Part shown: piece by piece, positions 17,256-25,514 of the stretch | How the letters are laid out: every line of letters starts with the position of its first letter | Position numbering within the stretch: position 1 is the stretch's first letter | DNA from: Paracraurococcus sp042666655 | GTDB taxonomy: Bacteria > Pseudomonadota > Alphaproteobacteria > Acetobacterales > Acetobacteraceae | Assembly (NCBI RefSeq): GCF_042666655.1 | Contig: NZ_JBHTDE010000015.1 | Span: 3,009 to 67,008 of the forward strand | DNA: 64,000 nt | Reading direction: 5' to 3' | Made by a program: the position numbers and the translations under genes | Notes under the pieces: model-generated | The model's database searches: none | What the model saw: only the letters and a program-made list of their open reading frames with translations | What the model was told of the DNA's origin: nothing

Positions 17256-19049
17256 TCAGACGCCTTTGACAGCGTCGATCATGATCGTGCGCCATATCTG
17301 GGCGGGCAAGCCACCGCCCGACACTCCGAGCATCGGCTCGCTGTCGCTATTTCCCAACCACACGCCCGCCACATATTGCTCGGTGAAGCCGACGAACCAA
17401 GCATCGCGGCTGGCGGTGGTTGTTCCGGTCTTTCCTGCTGCCCAGAAACCCGGATCGGCGGCTCTTCCGGTGCCTCGCTGCACGACGCCCGAGAGCATTT
17501 GCCGCATGATGTCGGCATGCCGAGGTTCTATGGTCTGCCTGACATCAGACCTTGCCGGGAGCACCCGCACCAGTATCTCGGCGCCGGCCAGATCCTGGAC
17601 CCGCTGCACCGAATAGGGCACGACCATTTTGCCACGATTGGCCACGCAGGCGAAAGCCGCCGTGAGATCAACCAGCCTAGCCTCGTAAGTCCCAAGCGCC
17701 AGGTCGCCGGCCTCGCCTTTGGGATCGGCTCCTACGTTCAGCGTCTTGATGAGCTCTTTGACGTCCTTGGTATTCTGCATGGCCAGTCGGACAGCGGCCG
17801 TGTTGGAAGACTTCTCCAACGCCGCGGCTAGCGAAATATCGTCAAGATACCTGTCATCGAAGTTTCTAACGGGACGGCCGCCGAGTGTTAAAGCGGTATC
17901 GCTGACCATCGTGTCGGGCGTGCTGCCTGCCCGAAGTGCCGCGAGGTACACGAACAGTTTGGCGACCGAACCTGGCTGCCGTCTGGCTTGGGTGGCGTGA
18001 TCCCATTCCTTCTGCCTGTAGTCACGTCCGCCTACCAGCGCCACCACCGCGCCATCATATCGCATGACGACCACTGCGCCTTCTTCGATCTGGCGTGCTC
18101 GGGCGTGCTGGCGAAGTGCTTGCTCCAAATGCCGTTCGGCTATCGCTTGGATTCTCAGATCCAACGTGGTGGTCACGGTTCGCGTGCCAAGTCGTGCGGA
18201 AGGCGCGGAATTGGCATTGGCTTCAGTCTCGGCCCAACGGGCGAACCAGCCGATCTGCGTGCTTCGGGGGAAAAATCCCCCCCAGGCCGATTTGGAGGCC
18301 GCTATGGTGACATTCTGCGCCTTGGCACGGTCTGCGGCAGATCGGGTGAGAGAGTCGGCATCCACCATCTGCTCGATAACCCGGAAGCCCCGATCCCGCG
18401 ACAGCTGGAAATTCCGGTGAGGATTGAACCGGTTGGGTGCGGGGAGCAACCCAACCATCATAGCTGACTCCAAGATGGTGAGGTTACGCGCATACTTGTT
18501 GAAATAAACTCGAGCGGCCGCTTCGATCCCATAGGCGCCGCCTCCAAAGAACACCCTGTTGAAATACACAAACAGGATGTCTTCCTTGCTCAAATTGAGC
18601 TCCAGGATCGGCGCGAGTACCGGCTCTTCCAGCAGCTTCCGTACGATTGCGCTGTGTTCCTTAAGGTAAATTTCCTTGATGGTCTGCTGGGTCAGTGTGC
18701 TGCCGCCCTGGGTACGCCCCGTGAGCGTGGACCACACAGCGCGTGCCATCGCCCTCGGGTCCAACCCCCAATGCTCGTAGAACCGGCGATCTTCACTGGC
18801 CACCAACGCGTCGATCAGATGCTTGGGGATCCGCGCAAAGGGTACCGGTGGGCCGTAATACGCTCCGCGCGCACCGATGAACTCACCGTCTGCGTCGAGA
18901 ATCCGTACCCCGTCCTCGCGGTTGTCCGTGATCAGTCGGTTGGCATCGATGAGTTCCAGTGCCTTGGCATTGCGGGGAGCCGTGGCTGCCAAGCCCACCA
19001 GTGCGAGGACTTGTCTCCGATCCAGGGTACCGTCGGCTGACGTGGACAC
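17256..19049 (-). CDS. Class A penicillin-binding protein (transglycosylase/transpeptidase)
   Basis: 597 residues from GTG 19049, with AGGAGG 12 bases upstream; a TTG at 19094 would add 15 residues. It polymerises and cross-links peptidoglycan outside the inner membrane. The glycosyltransferase domain has EDRRFYEHWGLD (catalytic Glu), GGSTLTQQTIKE and EILFVYFNR-like segments. The transpeptidase has the SxxK motif in RQPGSVAKLF, SxN in KSSNTAA and KTGT in AAGKTGTTTAS. Oddities: the N-terminus reads LDRRQVLALVGLAATAPRNA, a short hydrophobic stretch after twin arginines instead of a long membrane anchor, and the protein lacks the long C-terminal tail of housekeeping PBP1a. It is probably an accessory enzyme. 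Confidence 0.9.
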   Translation of the reverse strand: MSTSADGTLDRRQVLALVGLAATAPRNAKALELIDANRLITDNREDGVRILDADGEFIGARGAYYGPPVPFARIPKHLIDALVASEDRRFYEHWGLDPRAMARAVWSTLTGRTQGGSTLTQQTIKEIYLKEHSAIVRKLLEEPVLAPILELNLSKEDILFVYFNRVFFGGGAYGIEAAARVYFNKYARNLTILESAMMVGLLPAPNRFNPHRNFQLSRDRGFRVIEQMVDADSLTRSAADRAKAQNVTIAASKSAWGGFFPRSTQIGWFARWAETEANANSAPSARLGTRTVTTTLDLRIQAIAERHLEQALRQHARARQIEEGAVVVMRYDGAVVALVGGRDYRQKEWDHATQARRQPGSVAKLFVYLAALRAGSTPDTMVSDTALTLGGRPVRNFDDRYLDDISLAAALEKSSNTAAVRLAMQNTKDVKELIKTLNVGADPKGEAGDLALGTYEARLVDLTAAFACVANRGKMVVPYSVQRVQDLAGAEILVRVLPARSDVRQTIEPRHADIMRQMLSGVVQRGTGRAADPGFWAAGKTGTTTASRDAWFVGFTEQYVAGVWLGNSDSEPMLGVSGGGLPAQIWRTIMIDAVKGV

Positions 19050-19230
19050 TGCCTGTGCATGCCTCCTGGCATAGAAGGATGGGTTCGGTGACAACCAACA
19101 ACATGCGACCTGTCCGCGGCAGGCGCCAAATCTGCGGCTGAGCGCTTCGTGATGCTGGTAGCTGCGGCGCGACCTTGGCCACCGGTGCGGCCCTCGGATC
19201 CTCTACTTTTCTGCCGCTAGTCTAGCGCCA

Positions 19231-19290
19231 CTAGCGCCGGGTAAGCAGATTGGTGGCCTCGGCTGCTGGCATACTGGTGCCCGCACCTGA
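19231..19290 (-). pseudogene. Remnant of the small repeated HTH-like family
   Basis: Reads MPAAEATNLLTRR and then a stop, matching MPATEATSLLTRHQWREGDV of the copy at 2596-2874. Only the middle of the gene survives, just downstream of the DUF3891 gene. Confidence 0.6.
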
Positions 19291-19294
19291 TTCG

Positions 19295-20062
19295 TCAGGC
19301 CGGGGTCAGGGTTTCGGTCAGCGTGCTCCAGGCGGCGTCGCGCAAATTGCGGCGCATCGCCTCCTCGTCGGTCCAACGGGTTTCAACCGGGAGGCGGATC
19401 GTCTCGCACTGTACTGTCAGCGTTCTGACGCGGAAGGGCCACGGGTCAAGCGACCAGCGAGACGTTCCCTGCCGCACAAGCTTCATCTTGCGTGTGCTGC
19501 CATCTTCCATCGGTGCCTCCCCAGCCTTGTCCGGATCGGCAAAACAGAGCGCGAGGGAAAGGGCGTCGGTCACTGCGACGAGGGCGGAGTTCCGTTCGAC
19601 CTGCTCGCGCGACACGCCGAGCTTGGCAATCCAGTCCGCCTGGAGCGCGGCCTCCTTGGCGTTATTGCGGTCGATCGCGGCATGGTCCTCCGGCGGCAGG
19701 CTCTCCGGGTCCATGTATTCCGTGTAGACCCGCGTGCCGTGCAGGGAGATGAGCAGGGCAGGCCAGAGGCCGTAGGCGGCGCGGGCTATTTCCACGCCCC
19801 GCGCCCACATGGGGGCATGGACCGCCGGGCCGAGCCTGGTGAAGGGGTGAGGCAGGCCCGTTTCGCGGTCGAGGGTCGGGGCGGTCTCCCAGGACAGCCA
19901 GGCGATGTCGTGCTGCTCGGCGGCGAGGATGACCTCGGGCGCTGGGTCGGGCAGCGCGAACCCTGGGGCACCCCAGGCGGCCATCATCTGGCCCGAGAGC
20001 AGGGCGTGGGAGGGCTGGGGAACGAGAAGGCGGGCGCCATTCTCAGGGCTGCGCAGGATCAT
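19295..20062 (-). CDS. DUF3891 family protein
   Basis: 255 residues from ATG 20062. The family signature is clear: MILRSPENGARLLVPQPSHA at the start, then HDIAWLSWETAP and a second half with SLHGTRVYTEYMD. DUF3891 proteins look like metal-dependent, HD-domain-like hydrolases, with conserved H and D residues (HDIAW, SLHGTRV), but no reaction is established. Cytoplasmic, with no signal peptide. The gene is not obviously in an operon; a remnant of the small repeated family lies directly after its stop. Confidence 0.85.
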   Translation of the reverse strand: MILRSPENGARLLVPQPSHALLSGQMMAAWGAPGFALPDPAPEVILAAEQHDIAWLSWETAPTLDRETGLPHPFTRLGPAVHAPMWARGVEIARAAYGLWPALLISLHGTRVYTEYMDPESLPPEDHAAIDRNNAKEAALQADWIAKLGVSREQVERNSALVAVTDALSLALCFADPDKAGEAPMEDGSTRKMKLVRQGTSRWSLDPWPFRVRTLTVQCETIRLPVETRWTDEEAMRRNLRDAAWSTLTETLTPA

Positions 20063-20321
20063 GCCACACCAACGCCCGAGCGGGGCCTTGGGACACAGCA
20101 GCTTCTAATCCGCCTGATTTTAGCAACCGGTGCTGCCTGTCATTCTGCGCCGGCGCGCCGTAAACCCGCGCTCAACCGCGATTGAAGCAGCCCTCGTCTC
20201 ACCTCTGAGAAAGCAACCATCGCGGGTTATAGCGCGAACATAACGCTGCCTGAGGAGCGCAAAAGTAAAGCCATCCAATGCGCACCTTAGCCCTGCCCTT
20301 GCGGCGTCTCCCTCGCCTCGG

Positions 20322-20690
20322 TCATAGCCCCGGCACCTGCACCCCCAGCCGCGCCGCCGCAGCCTCAAGCCGCGCCACATCCCCCTCACGCCATTGATGC
20401 CGGATCAGCAACCTGATGGCTTCGACCCCTGGCATACCAAGGGCCGCACCAATGGCGACAGGAGTGGTGATGCCGCGCTCCTCCAGCTCCCTGCCAATCG
20501 CCATCCGCAAGCGGATCGTGGTCAGCCGGTCGGCTTGCCGGGCGCGGCGCTCCTCAGGCGTGAGCTTCGGCTTCGCAGGCGGCAAGGCCGGCGGCAGCAG
20601 GTCGGAGAATAGGCTTATCTCGCCATGGTAGCCGCGGCTGTGGCCGGCATCGTCTTTGGCGGACGACTGGGTGGCCCCGCCGCTCGTCAT
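20322..20690 (-). CDS. Small HTH-like protein, repeated family copy 2
   Basis: 122 residues from ATG 20690. It shares KPKLTPEERRARQADRLTTI, ELEERGITTPVAIGAALGMP and LLIRHQWREGDVARLEAAAA with copies 1 and 3. The N-terminal 30 residues (KDDAGHSRGYHGEISLFSDL) also resemble the region upstream of the ATG in the other copies, which supports a longer true N-terminus for the family. Function unknown; the central segment could be a DNA-binding helix-turn-helix. Confidence 0.6.
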   Translation of the reverse strand: MTSGGATQSSAKDDAGHSRGYHGEISLFSDLLPPALPPAKPKLTPEERRARQADRLTTIRLRMAIGRELEERGITTPVAIGAALGMPGVEAIRLLIRHQWREGDVARLEAAAARLGVQVPGL

Positions 20691-20766
20691 GCAGCGGGGC
20701 GATGTCTGCTGCGACTGAGGCCACCTGCTCAGGACTTACGCGACCTGTGCCTGCCCCGATCAAATG

Positions 20767-20896
20767 CTAACGGCCATTGCCGCCGAGGCCGGAGGAGACG
20801 ATGCCGCAGGAATAGGCCCACATCGGCGCGAACCAGGTGACCGGCTTCAGCAGCTCGAGGCAGGCGGACAGGGCCGGGCGCGCGACGGTGACTACG
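20767..20896 (-). pseudogene. bchG: Bacteriochlorophyll synthase (bchG) N-terminal fragment
   Basis: The frame reads ALSACLELLKPVTWFAPMWA, then YSCGIVSSGL and a premature stop. ELLKPVTWFAPMWAYSCG is the hallmark N-terminus of BchG/ChlG, the prenyltransferase that esterifies bacteriochlorophyllide. Only about 43 codons survive, with no other photosynthesis gene nearby. It is a relic, but a useful clue to a phototrophic relative as its source. Confidence 0.7.
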
Positions 20897-21099
20897 AGAG
20901 CACGTTGTAGAAGCGGCTCAGCGTGGCGGCCTGTCCCGGAATCAGGCAGCGCAGCATTTTGGGGTGGCGATCAGCACCGCCAGCACATCGGGACAATGCT
21001 TACATGCAAGCCACAGCTTGCGTGCTCTAGCGAGGTTCCAGAAACCAAATCTACGGCCAACCGTTTAGCGGTCGTAGCGGTTGCAAACGGGAGGAAAGC

Positions 21100-21177
21100 A
21101 TGGGACGCGGCATTCTGCTATGGCTCCTGGGCGTGCCAATTCCCATCATCATCATCCTCGCCCTTATCTGGCACTAA
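21100..21177 (+). CDS. 25-residue hydrophobic membrane peptide
   Basis: ATG 21100 follows GGGAGGAAAGC, a strong ribosome-binding site, and the frame reads MGRGILLWLLGVPIPIIIIL then ALIWH and stop. Apart from the charged first residues it is one membrane span with a PIP kink. Near-identical short peptides occur in many alphaproteobacteria (from memory of the family), usually of unknown function. It lies 16 bases upstream of the membrane-protein gene at 21194, so the two should be co-transcribed and may work together in the inner membrane. Confidence 0.75.
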   Translation: MGRGILLWLLGVPIPIIIILALIWH

Positions 21178-21193
21178 AGCGGGAGCACACGAG

Positions 21194-22066
21194 ATGGCTC
21201 TCGCACCATCCGGCTTGCAAGCTGGGTCCGCGACAACTGCAGGCAATGCAGTCGAATCATCCAAGTCTGCGGTGTCCTGGGCTGCCATTATCGCCGGCGC
21301 ACTGACAGCAACAGCGGTTTCGTTGATCTTGCTTGCGCTTGGCTCGGGGCTGGGGTTCGCAGCAGCCTCACCCTGGCAAGAGGCAAGGCCCTCAGCCAAA
21401 GCCATAGCGGTCACGAGCATTATCTGGCTCGTGGTGATGCAGTGGGTGTCGTCCGGGATAGGCGGCTATCTCACCGGCCGCCTCCGCGCGAAATGGGTGG
21501 GCACCCATACGCACGAAGTGTTCTTCCGAGATACCGCTCATGGTCTGCTGAGTTGGGCTGTCGCCACCGTCGTAACCGTTGGTCTGCTGACCTCAGCCAC
21601 CTCGTCGCTTGTCGGAGGCGGTGTGCAAGCGACAGCGACCATCGCATCTGGAGCGGCTCAGGCAGCGGCGCCAGCACTCGCCGCCCAAGCCCGCGAGTAC
21701 GACATCGATACTCTGTTCCGACGGGCACAGCCGGACGCCAACGCACCGGCGGGAGATACCCGTGCTGAGGCGTCCCGCATTCTCGCCGTGACGGTGACCG
21801 GTGGTGACGTGTCACCGACGGACCGCGCTTATCTGGCACAATTGGTTGCGGCCCGTGCAGGAATATCCGAGGCAGATGCGCAAAAGCGGGTTGATGAAAC
21901 CATCACCAAGGCGAAGGCCGCCGCGGAAGACGCCAAGCAGGCTGCAGATGCCGCTCGCAAGGCCGCAGCGACCTTCGCACTCTTTACCGCATTGTCGATG
22001 CTGATCGGTGCCTTCATCGCTTCAGTTGCGGCAGCGCTTGGCGGACATCAGCGCGACGAACATTAA
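21194..22066 (+). CDS. Inner-membrane protein with four predicted spans
   Basis: 290 residues from ATG 21194 (GGGAGCACACGAG upstream). Hydrophobic segments: SWAAIIAGALTATAVSLILL, IAVTSIIWLVVMQWVSSGIG, LLSWAVATVVTVGLLTS and, at the very end, FALFTALSMLIGAFIASVAA. Between the third and fourth lies an alanine-rich helical domain of about 110 residues (EADAQKRVDETITKAKAAAE) that should form a coiled coil outside the bilayer. No family with a known function is recognised. It is coupled to the 25-residue peptide just upstream. Confidence 0.75.
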   Translation: MALAPSGLQAGSATTAGNAVESSKSAVSWAAIIAGALTATAVSLILLALGSGLGFAAASPWQEARPSAKAIAVTSIIWLVVMQWVSSGIGGYLTGRLRAKWVGTHTHEVFFRDTAHGLLSWAVATVVTVGLLTSATSSLVGGGVQATATIASGAAQAAAPALAAQAREYDIDTLFRRAQPDANAPAGDTRAEASRILAVTVTGGDVSPTDRAYLAQLVAARAGISEADAQKRVDETITKAKAAAEDAKQAADAARKAAATFALFTALSMLIGAFIASVAAALGGHQRDEH

Positions 22067-22300
22067 GGCTCACGATGCCTCTGGCTGACGGCCGATCCTG
22101 TACCAGACCGGCCGCCAGCCAATGTGGTTCGAAGGCGTTGGTGCAGCGACGGGCCGGGCACCGGGGCTGGTAGCTGGTCAGTCCTGAAATAAACTGAGAG
22201 TGGCGGTGTTCTCCGGACACTCGAGAAGTATGGTCAGACACTGCCGGTCGTATGGCCAAAAACGCAGACGGGATCGCAGTGCTAAGGGCGGAGATGACCG

Positions 22301-22510
22301 ATGCCTGACCCAGACCACCGCGAAGCGGGTTTCTACTGGGTATGCATTGACGGTCAGGAACCTGAAGTCGCTCAGTGGCAGGCTGAATGGGAAAGATGGC
22401 TCGTGGCCGGAAGCGCCAAGCCACTGTCAGACGAGAGGGCAAGCCGCGTCATTGTGCTGAGTGACTGTTTACCCGTGCCGGTCCTACCTGCGTTCCAGTC
22501 TGGCGGCTGA
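22301..22510 (+). CDS. Small hypothetical protein, 69 aa
   Basis: ATG 22301 lies seven bases after GCGGAGA. The sequence (DHREAGFYWVCIDGQEPEVA, then QWQAEWERWLVAG) is acidic and tryptophan-rich, without a known domain or membrane segment. It resembles the many short plasmid proteins that start with FYWV-type strands. Likely real because of the ribosome-binding site and the amino-acid composition; function unknown. Confidence 0.6.
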   Translation: MPDPDHREAGFYWVCIDGQEPEVAQWQAEWERWLVAGSAKPLSDERASRVIVLSDCLPVPVLPAFQSGG

Positions 22511-22570
22511 ATAGATTGTGGCACCTGCACCGAGCCGAGAGCCAACGGGCTCGTTCATGGGCTCCGCAGC

Positions 22571-22861
22571 TCAGCCCGGCATCTGCACTCCCAGCTGCAG
22601 TGCCGCTGCCTGAAGCAGCGCCACGTCACCCTCACGCCACTGGCGCCGGGTCAGCAGACCGGTCCCTTCACGCGCCGGCATGCCGAGGGCCTCGCCGATC
22701 GCGGCGGGCGTGGTGATGCCGCGATCTTCCAGCTCCCGGCCGATCAGGATGCGTAGGCGGATTGTGGTCAGCCGGTCGGCCTGACGGGCCCGGCGTTCCT
22801 CAGACGTGAGCTTGGGCTTCGCGGGTGTCGATGGCGGCGGATGATCCGGGGTCGGGTCCAT
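22571..22861 (-). CDS. Small HTH-like protein, repeated family copy 3
   Basis: 96 residues from ATG 22861, with a TTG three codons upstream. It shares KPKLTSEERRARQADRLTTI, ELEDRGITTPAAIGEALGMP and LLTRRQWREGDVALLQAAAL with the copies at 2596 and 20322. The three intact copies differ at many positions, so they are old paralogues rather than fresh duplicates. The DNA upstream of this copy (22862-23189) has no other gene that I can support. Confidence 0.6.
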   Translation of the reverse strand: MDPTPDHPPPSTPAKPKLTSEERRARQADRLTTIRLRILIGRELEDRGITTPAAIGEALGMPAREGTGLLTRRQWREGDVALLQAAALQLGVQMPG

Positions 22862-23189
22862 GCGGGTCAAGTAGTCCTCGTGATGGCTGCCGCCACCCTG
22901 GCGCCCAGGTCCCTGCCCTCCCCTACACCTTACCCCACCGCCGATGGTTACCGCGTTCTCGCTAGATCGTTGCAGATCGGCGGACGATCAGCCGCCGATC
23001 GACGGGGCTCGGCGTCTTCGGTCGCTCCCCAAAACTGCCGGTTGGGCCGCCCTGGAATGGGAAAGCGTGCGCCGCAAACCCGCTTCCGACTGCGAATGTG
23101 GCAGCCCTTTCCTCACCTCCGATAATCCAACCTTACTCGTGCTCTTCTTCGACCTCAGAGCCGACTAAAGTATTCATATTCCTTGATAT

Positions 23190-24287
23190 CTACGATCCTT
23201 GCTCGCGTGTGTAGCGGCTCAGTCCTGCCGCGTCTGCTTCGCGTACTGCCCGCGCTTTCGCCATGCACACGACGGCTGATCGGGCGATCGCTTCCACGGC
23301 CATGTCCGGGAAGGGCAGCACGGAACTCACGTTGATCTCGCACAGCACGTAGGTGTCGGAGCCGGCGGCGTCGCGCGGGCCGAGCAGGAAGTCGGCGTCC
23401 CAGACGGCCGGCAAGTCTTTGGGCGCCAGCCCGAGCAGCCCCAGCATCCGCGGCAGCCAATCCTCCTCCATGGCCCGGCGCAGGCGGCCGAAGCGCGGCT
23501 CCGTGGCGGGATGCATGGTCTTCGCGGACGCCATGCCGAGGGCCGGCATCGCCGCGCCCAGGGGCAGGCGGGGAAACTGCTCGCCGAAGCCGACGACCGC
23601 GTCGCCGGAAAGGTAACAGCGGATCATTCCCTCGCCGACGCGCGGCTGGAAAGCCTGGTCCACCACGCGGCCGCCGGCCTCGAACAGGGTCCGGCAGCGG
23701 GCAAGGAAGGCGCCAAGCGGCAGTTGCTCCACCGCATCGCTCGCGGCGGCCTGCACGGTGACCACAGCCGTGTTGGGTGCCATTTCCACCTTCCAGACAT
23801 CCTGCCCATCATTGCCCCGGTTGCGCTTGAGCACCCGTGCCTGCCCGGCGGCGAGGCGGGCGGGGCACTCTCGAGCGAGCGCCTCGAAGCTCTCGTAGAG
23901 ATGGGTGTCGGCGCCCCAGCCCAGATCACGCGTGCGGACCAGCACCTCCTTCGTCCCCATCGCCAGGATCACGTCGGGATGGGCGCTCACCCACACACCC
24001 GCCGCCGCGACCTCGCGCAGCATCGGGTCGAGGCGCGAGCGGTCCTGCCCCTCCGCGAGCGGATTCACCCAGACCATCGCGCCGTCGCAGCCGAGCAGGC
24101 GTTCCCGCGCGGCCGCGGCCGCCTCGTCAAAATAGGCGACCGGCTCGACCGCCACGCCCAGGGCGGCCAGGGCCGCCATCAGGGGCTGCAGCCGCGTCTG
24201 GTGCCGCGTAGGCTGTTCGGGTGCGTGCGGATCGCCGCGCCAGACCAGGGCGAGGCGCAGGGCGGTGGCGTATGGAGGCGCGCTCAT
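23190..24287 (-). CDS. Cj0069 family protein, ATP-grasp-like
   Basis: 365 residues from ATG 24287. The layout matches the Cj0069 family: an N-terminal nucleotide-binding half (ALRLALVWRGDPHAPEQPTR, then CDGAMVWVNPLAEGQDRSRL), a middle VLKRNRGNDGQDVWKVE that contains the likely ATP-binding lysine, and an ATP-grasp-like end WDADFLLGPRD with YVLCEINVSSVLPFPD giving the metal-binding D, E and N residues. Such enzymes ligate a carboxylate and an amine at the cost of ATP; the substrates of this family are unknown to me. Its start overlaps the stop of the broken rhodanese chimera by four bases (ATGA), so the two were one operon. Confidence 0.8.
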   Translation of the reverse strand: MSAPPYATALRLALVWRGDPHAPEQPTRHQTRLQPLMAALAALGVAVEPVAYFDEAAAAARERLLGCDGAMVWVNPLAEGQDRSRLDPMLREVAAAGVWVSAHPDVILAMGTKEVLVRTRDLGWGADTHLYESFEALARECPARLAAGQARVLKRNRGNDGQDVWKVEMAPNTAVVTVQAAASDAVEQLPLGAFLARCRTLFEAGGRVVDQAFQPRVGEGMIRCYLSGDAVVGFGEQFPRLPLGAAMPALGMASAKTMHPATEPRFGRLRRAMEEDWLPRMLGLLGLAPKDLPAVWDADFLLGPRDAAGSDTYVLCEINVSSVLPFPDMAVEAIARSAVVCMAKARAVREADAAGLSRYTREQGS

Positions 24288-24990
24288 GCCAGCGTCTCCG
24301 CCTCAAGCGTATCGAAATGGGTCAGACTGTTGGCCTTTGTCCAGAGCCCAACGCCGCCCGCTTCGGCGAGGCTGCAGTTCGTGGCGCCGAACAGCACCCG
24401 CCCGACCTCGAGCCGGTCGCCCCGGACCGAAAGGCCGAGGCGCTGCCAACGGTCCCGCGGCACCCGCGCATCTACGCCGGCGAACTGGATCCGCCGTCCG
24501 TCCACGACGCGGTAGGGCCGGACATTGTCCTCCAGCGCGTTGGTGCGGGCGACGTAGTAGTTGCGCGCGTCGCGGAAGCGCACGACCAGCCGCGCACAGG
24601 TCACCCAGAGTGTCCTGCCTGCCGCGTCGCAAGTCGGCGGCCGGTCCGGGCGGGCCAGCGACCCACCCGCCGCGGCCCACGCCTCGAAGCCGCCCTCGAG
24701 CACCTCGGCCGGTGTGCCGTGGTGCCGCAGCCAAGCGGCAACGCCCTGGCTGAGCTTCAGGCCGCGTTGGCAGACGACCGCGACGGGCGCAGGCCCGGAG
24801 CCGGCCGCCCTGTCGGCGATGCGGCGGTGATCGCGCCGGAGCGAGGCGGGCAAGGTGCGGGGATCGCGGGCAAGGTGCGGGGATCGGCGGCGAAGTTCTT
24901 ATCCGTGCGGACATCGAGGATGCGCGGTGCCTCGGGCGTGCCGACGAGGCGTGCGAGGTGCGAGGCGGTGATGATGTCGGTATCAGGCAC
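24284..24990 (-). pseudogene. Rhodanese / DUF1080-like chimera broken by a 20-bp duplication
   Basis: GTG 24990 follows CGGAGAGGACGCAC. The first frame is a rhodanese start (MPDTDIITASHLARLVGTPE, then ILDVRTDKNF). At 24846-24885 a 20-bp unit is repeated in tandem, and 20 is not divisible by three, so the frame is lost. Removing one unit restores ADPRTLPASLRRDHRRIAD and the rhodanese active loop VAVVCQRGLKLSQG (Cys). After GRTLWVT, a segment typical of rhodaneses that precede a chromate-resistance domain, the sequence switches to ARLVVRFRDARNYYVARTNA and VGLWTKANSLTHFDTL. That is the jelly-roll end of DUF1080-type proteins. The gene is therefore a join of two families and is also disrupted. 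Confidence 0.75.
24846..24885. repeat. 20-bp tandem duplication inside the rhodanese gene
   Basis: Two perfect copies of GCGGGCAAGGTGCGGGGATC, at 24846-24865 and 24866-24885. It looks like a recent slippage event and shifts the frame of the rhodanese chimera. Confidence 0.9.
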
Positions 24991-25514
24991 GTGCGTCCTC
25001 TCCGCTGGCGCTGGGCGCCGGGGCATGGACGCGATGCTTGGGCCGAAGCCTCACGGGGCGATCGCGGAGAGCCCCTGTCCAAATCGTTGGTATGGTCCCG
25101 CTGGCTCGTCAAGACCGAGCGCGAACCGTCACCAAGAGAGTCTGCTCAGGGCGGCAAGCGGTCGTTCGCGCGGGTGTTGCCGCGCCGTCCCGTGGAGCCA
25201 TGGCGAAACCGCTTTCCTGCGCCCCGGGGAGGCGGCCGGTGCGCGCGGGGTGTGTCCCGCTCCGGCGCCGCGGGAGCAACCACGCCCGGTGCGTGCGAGC
25301 GGCCCCGCCGAACGCGCTTTGCGGAGGCGCCGCCGCGGGTCTAGCCTCGCCGGGCACGCATGACGCGGCACGCATCGCCGCGGGAGGAGGGGCGCATGGC
25401 GCGCGGGACGCGACGCCGCACGCCGGCAGCCGGAGCTGCGGCCCGCCGTCGCCTCGGACGTTCACCCACGGTGGATATGCCGGTGCGCGCCCGCACTCGG
25501 CGGGGTGGCGGCCC
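24991..25514. other. Intergenic region with no supported gene
   Basis: Very GC-rich. The frame of the cyclase gene is open throughout but shows no domain before the SAM domain. It probably holds the divergent promoters of the rhodanese operon and the cyclase gene. Confidence 0.4.
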
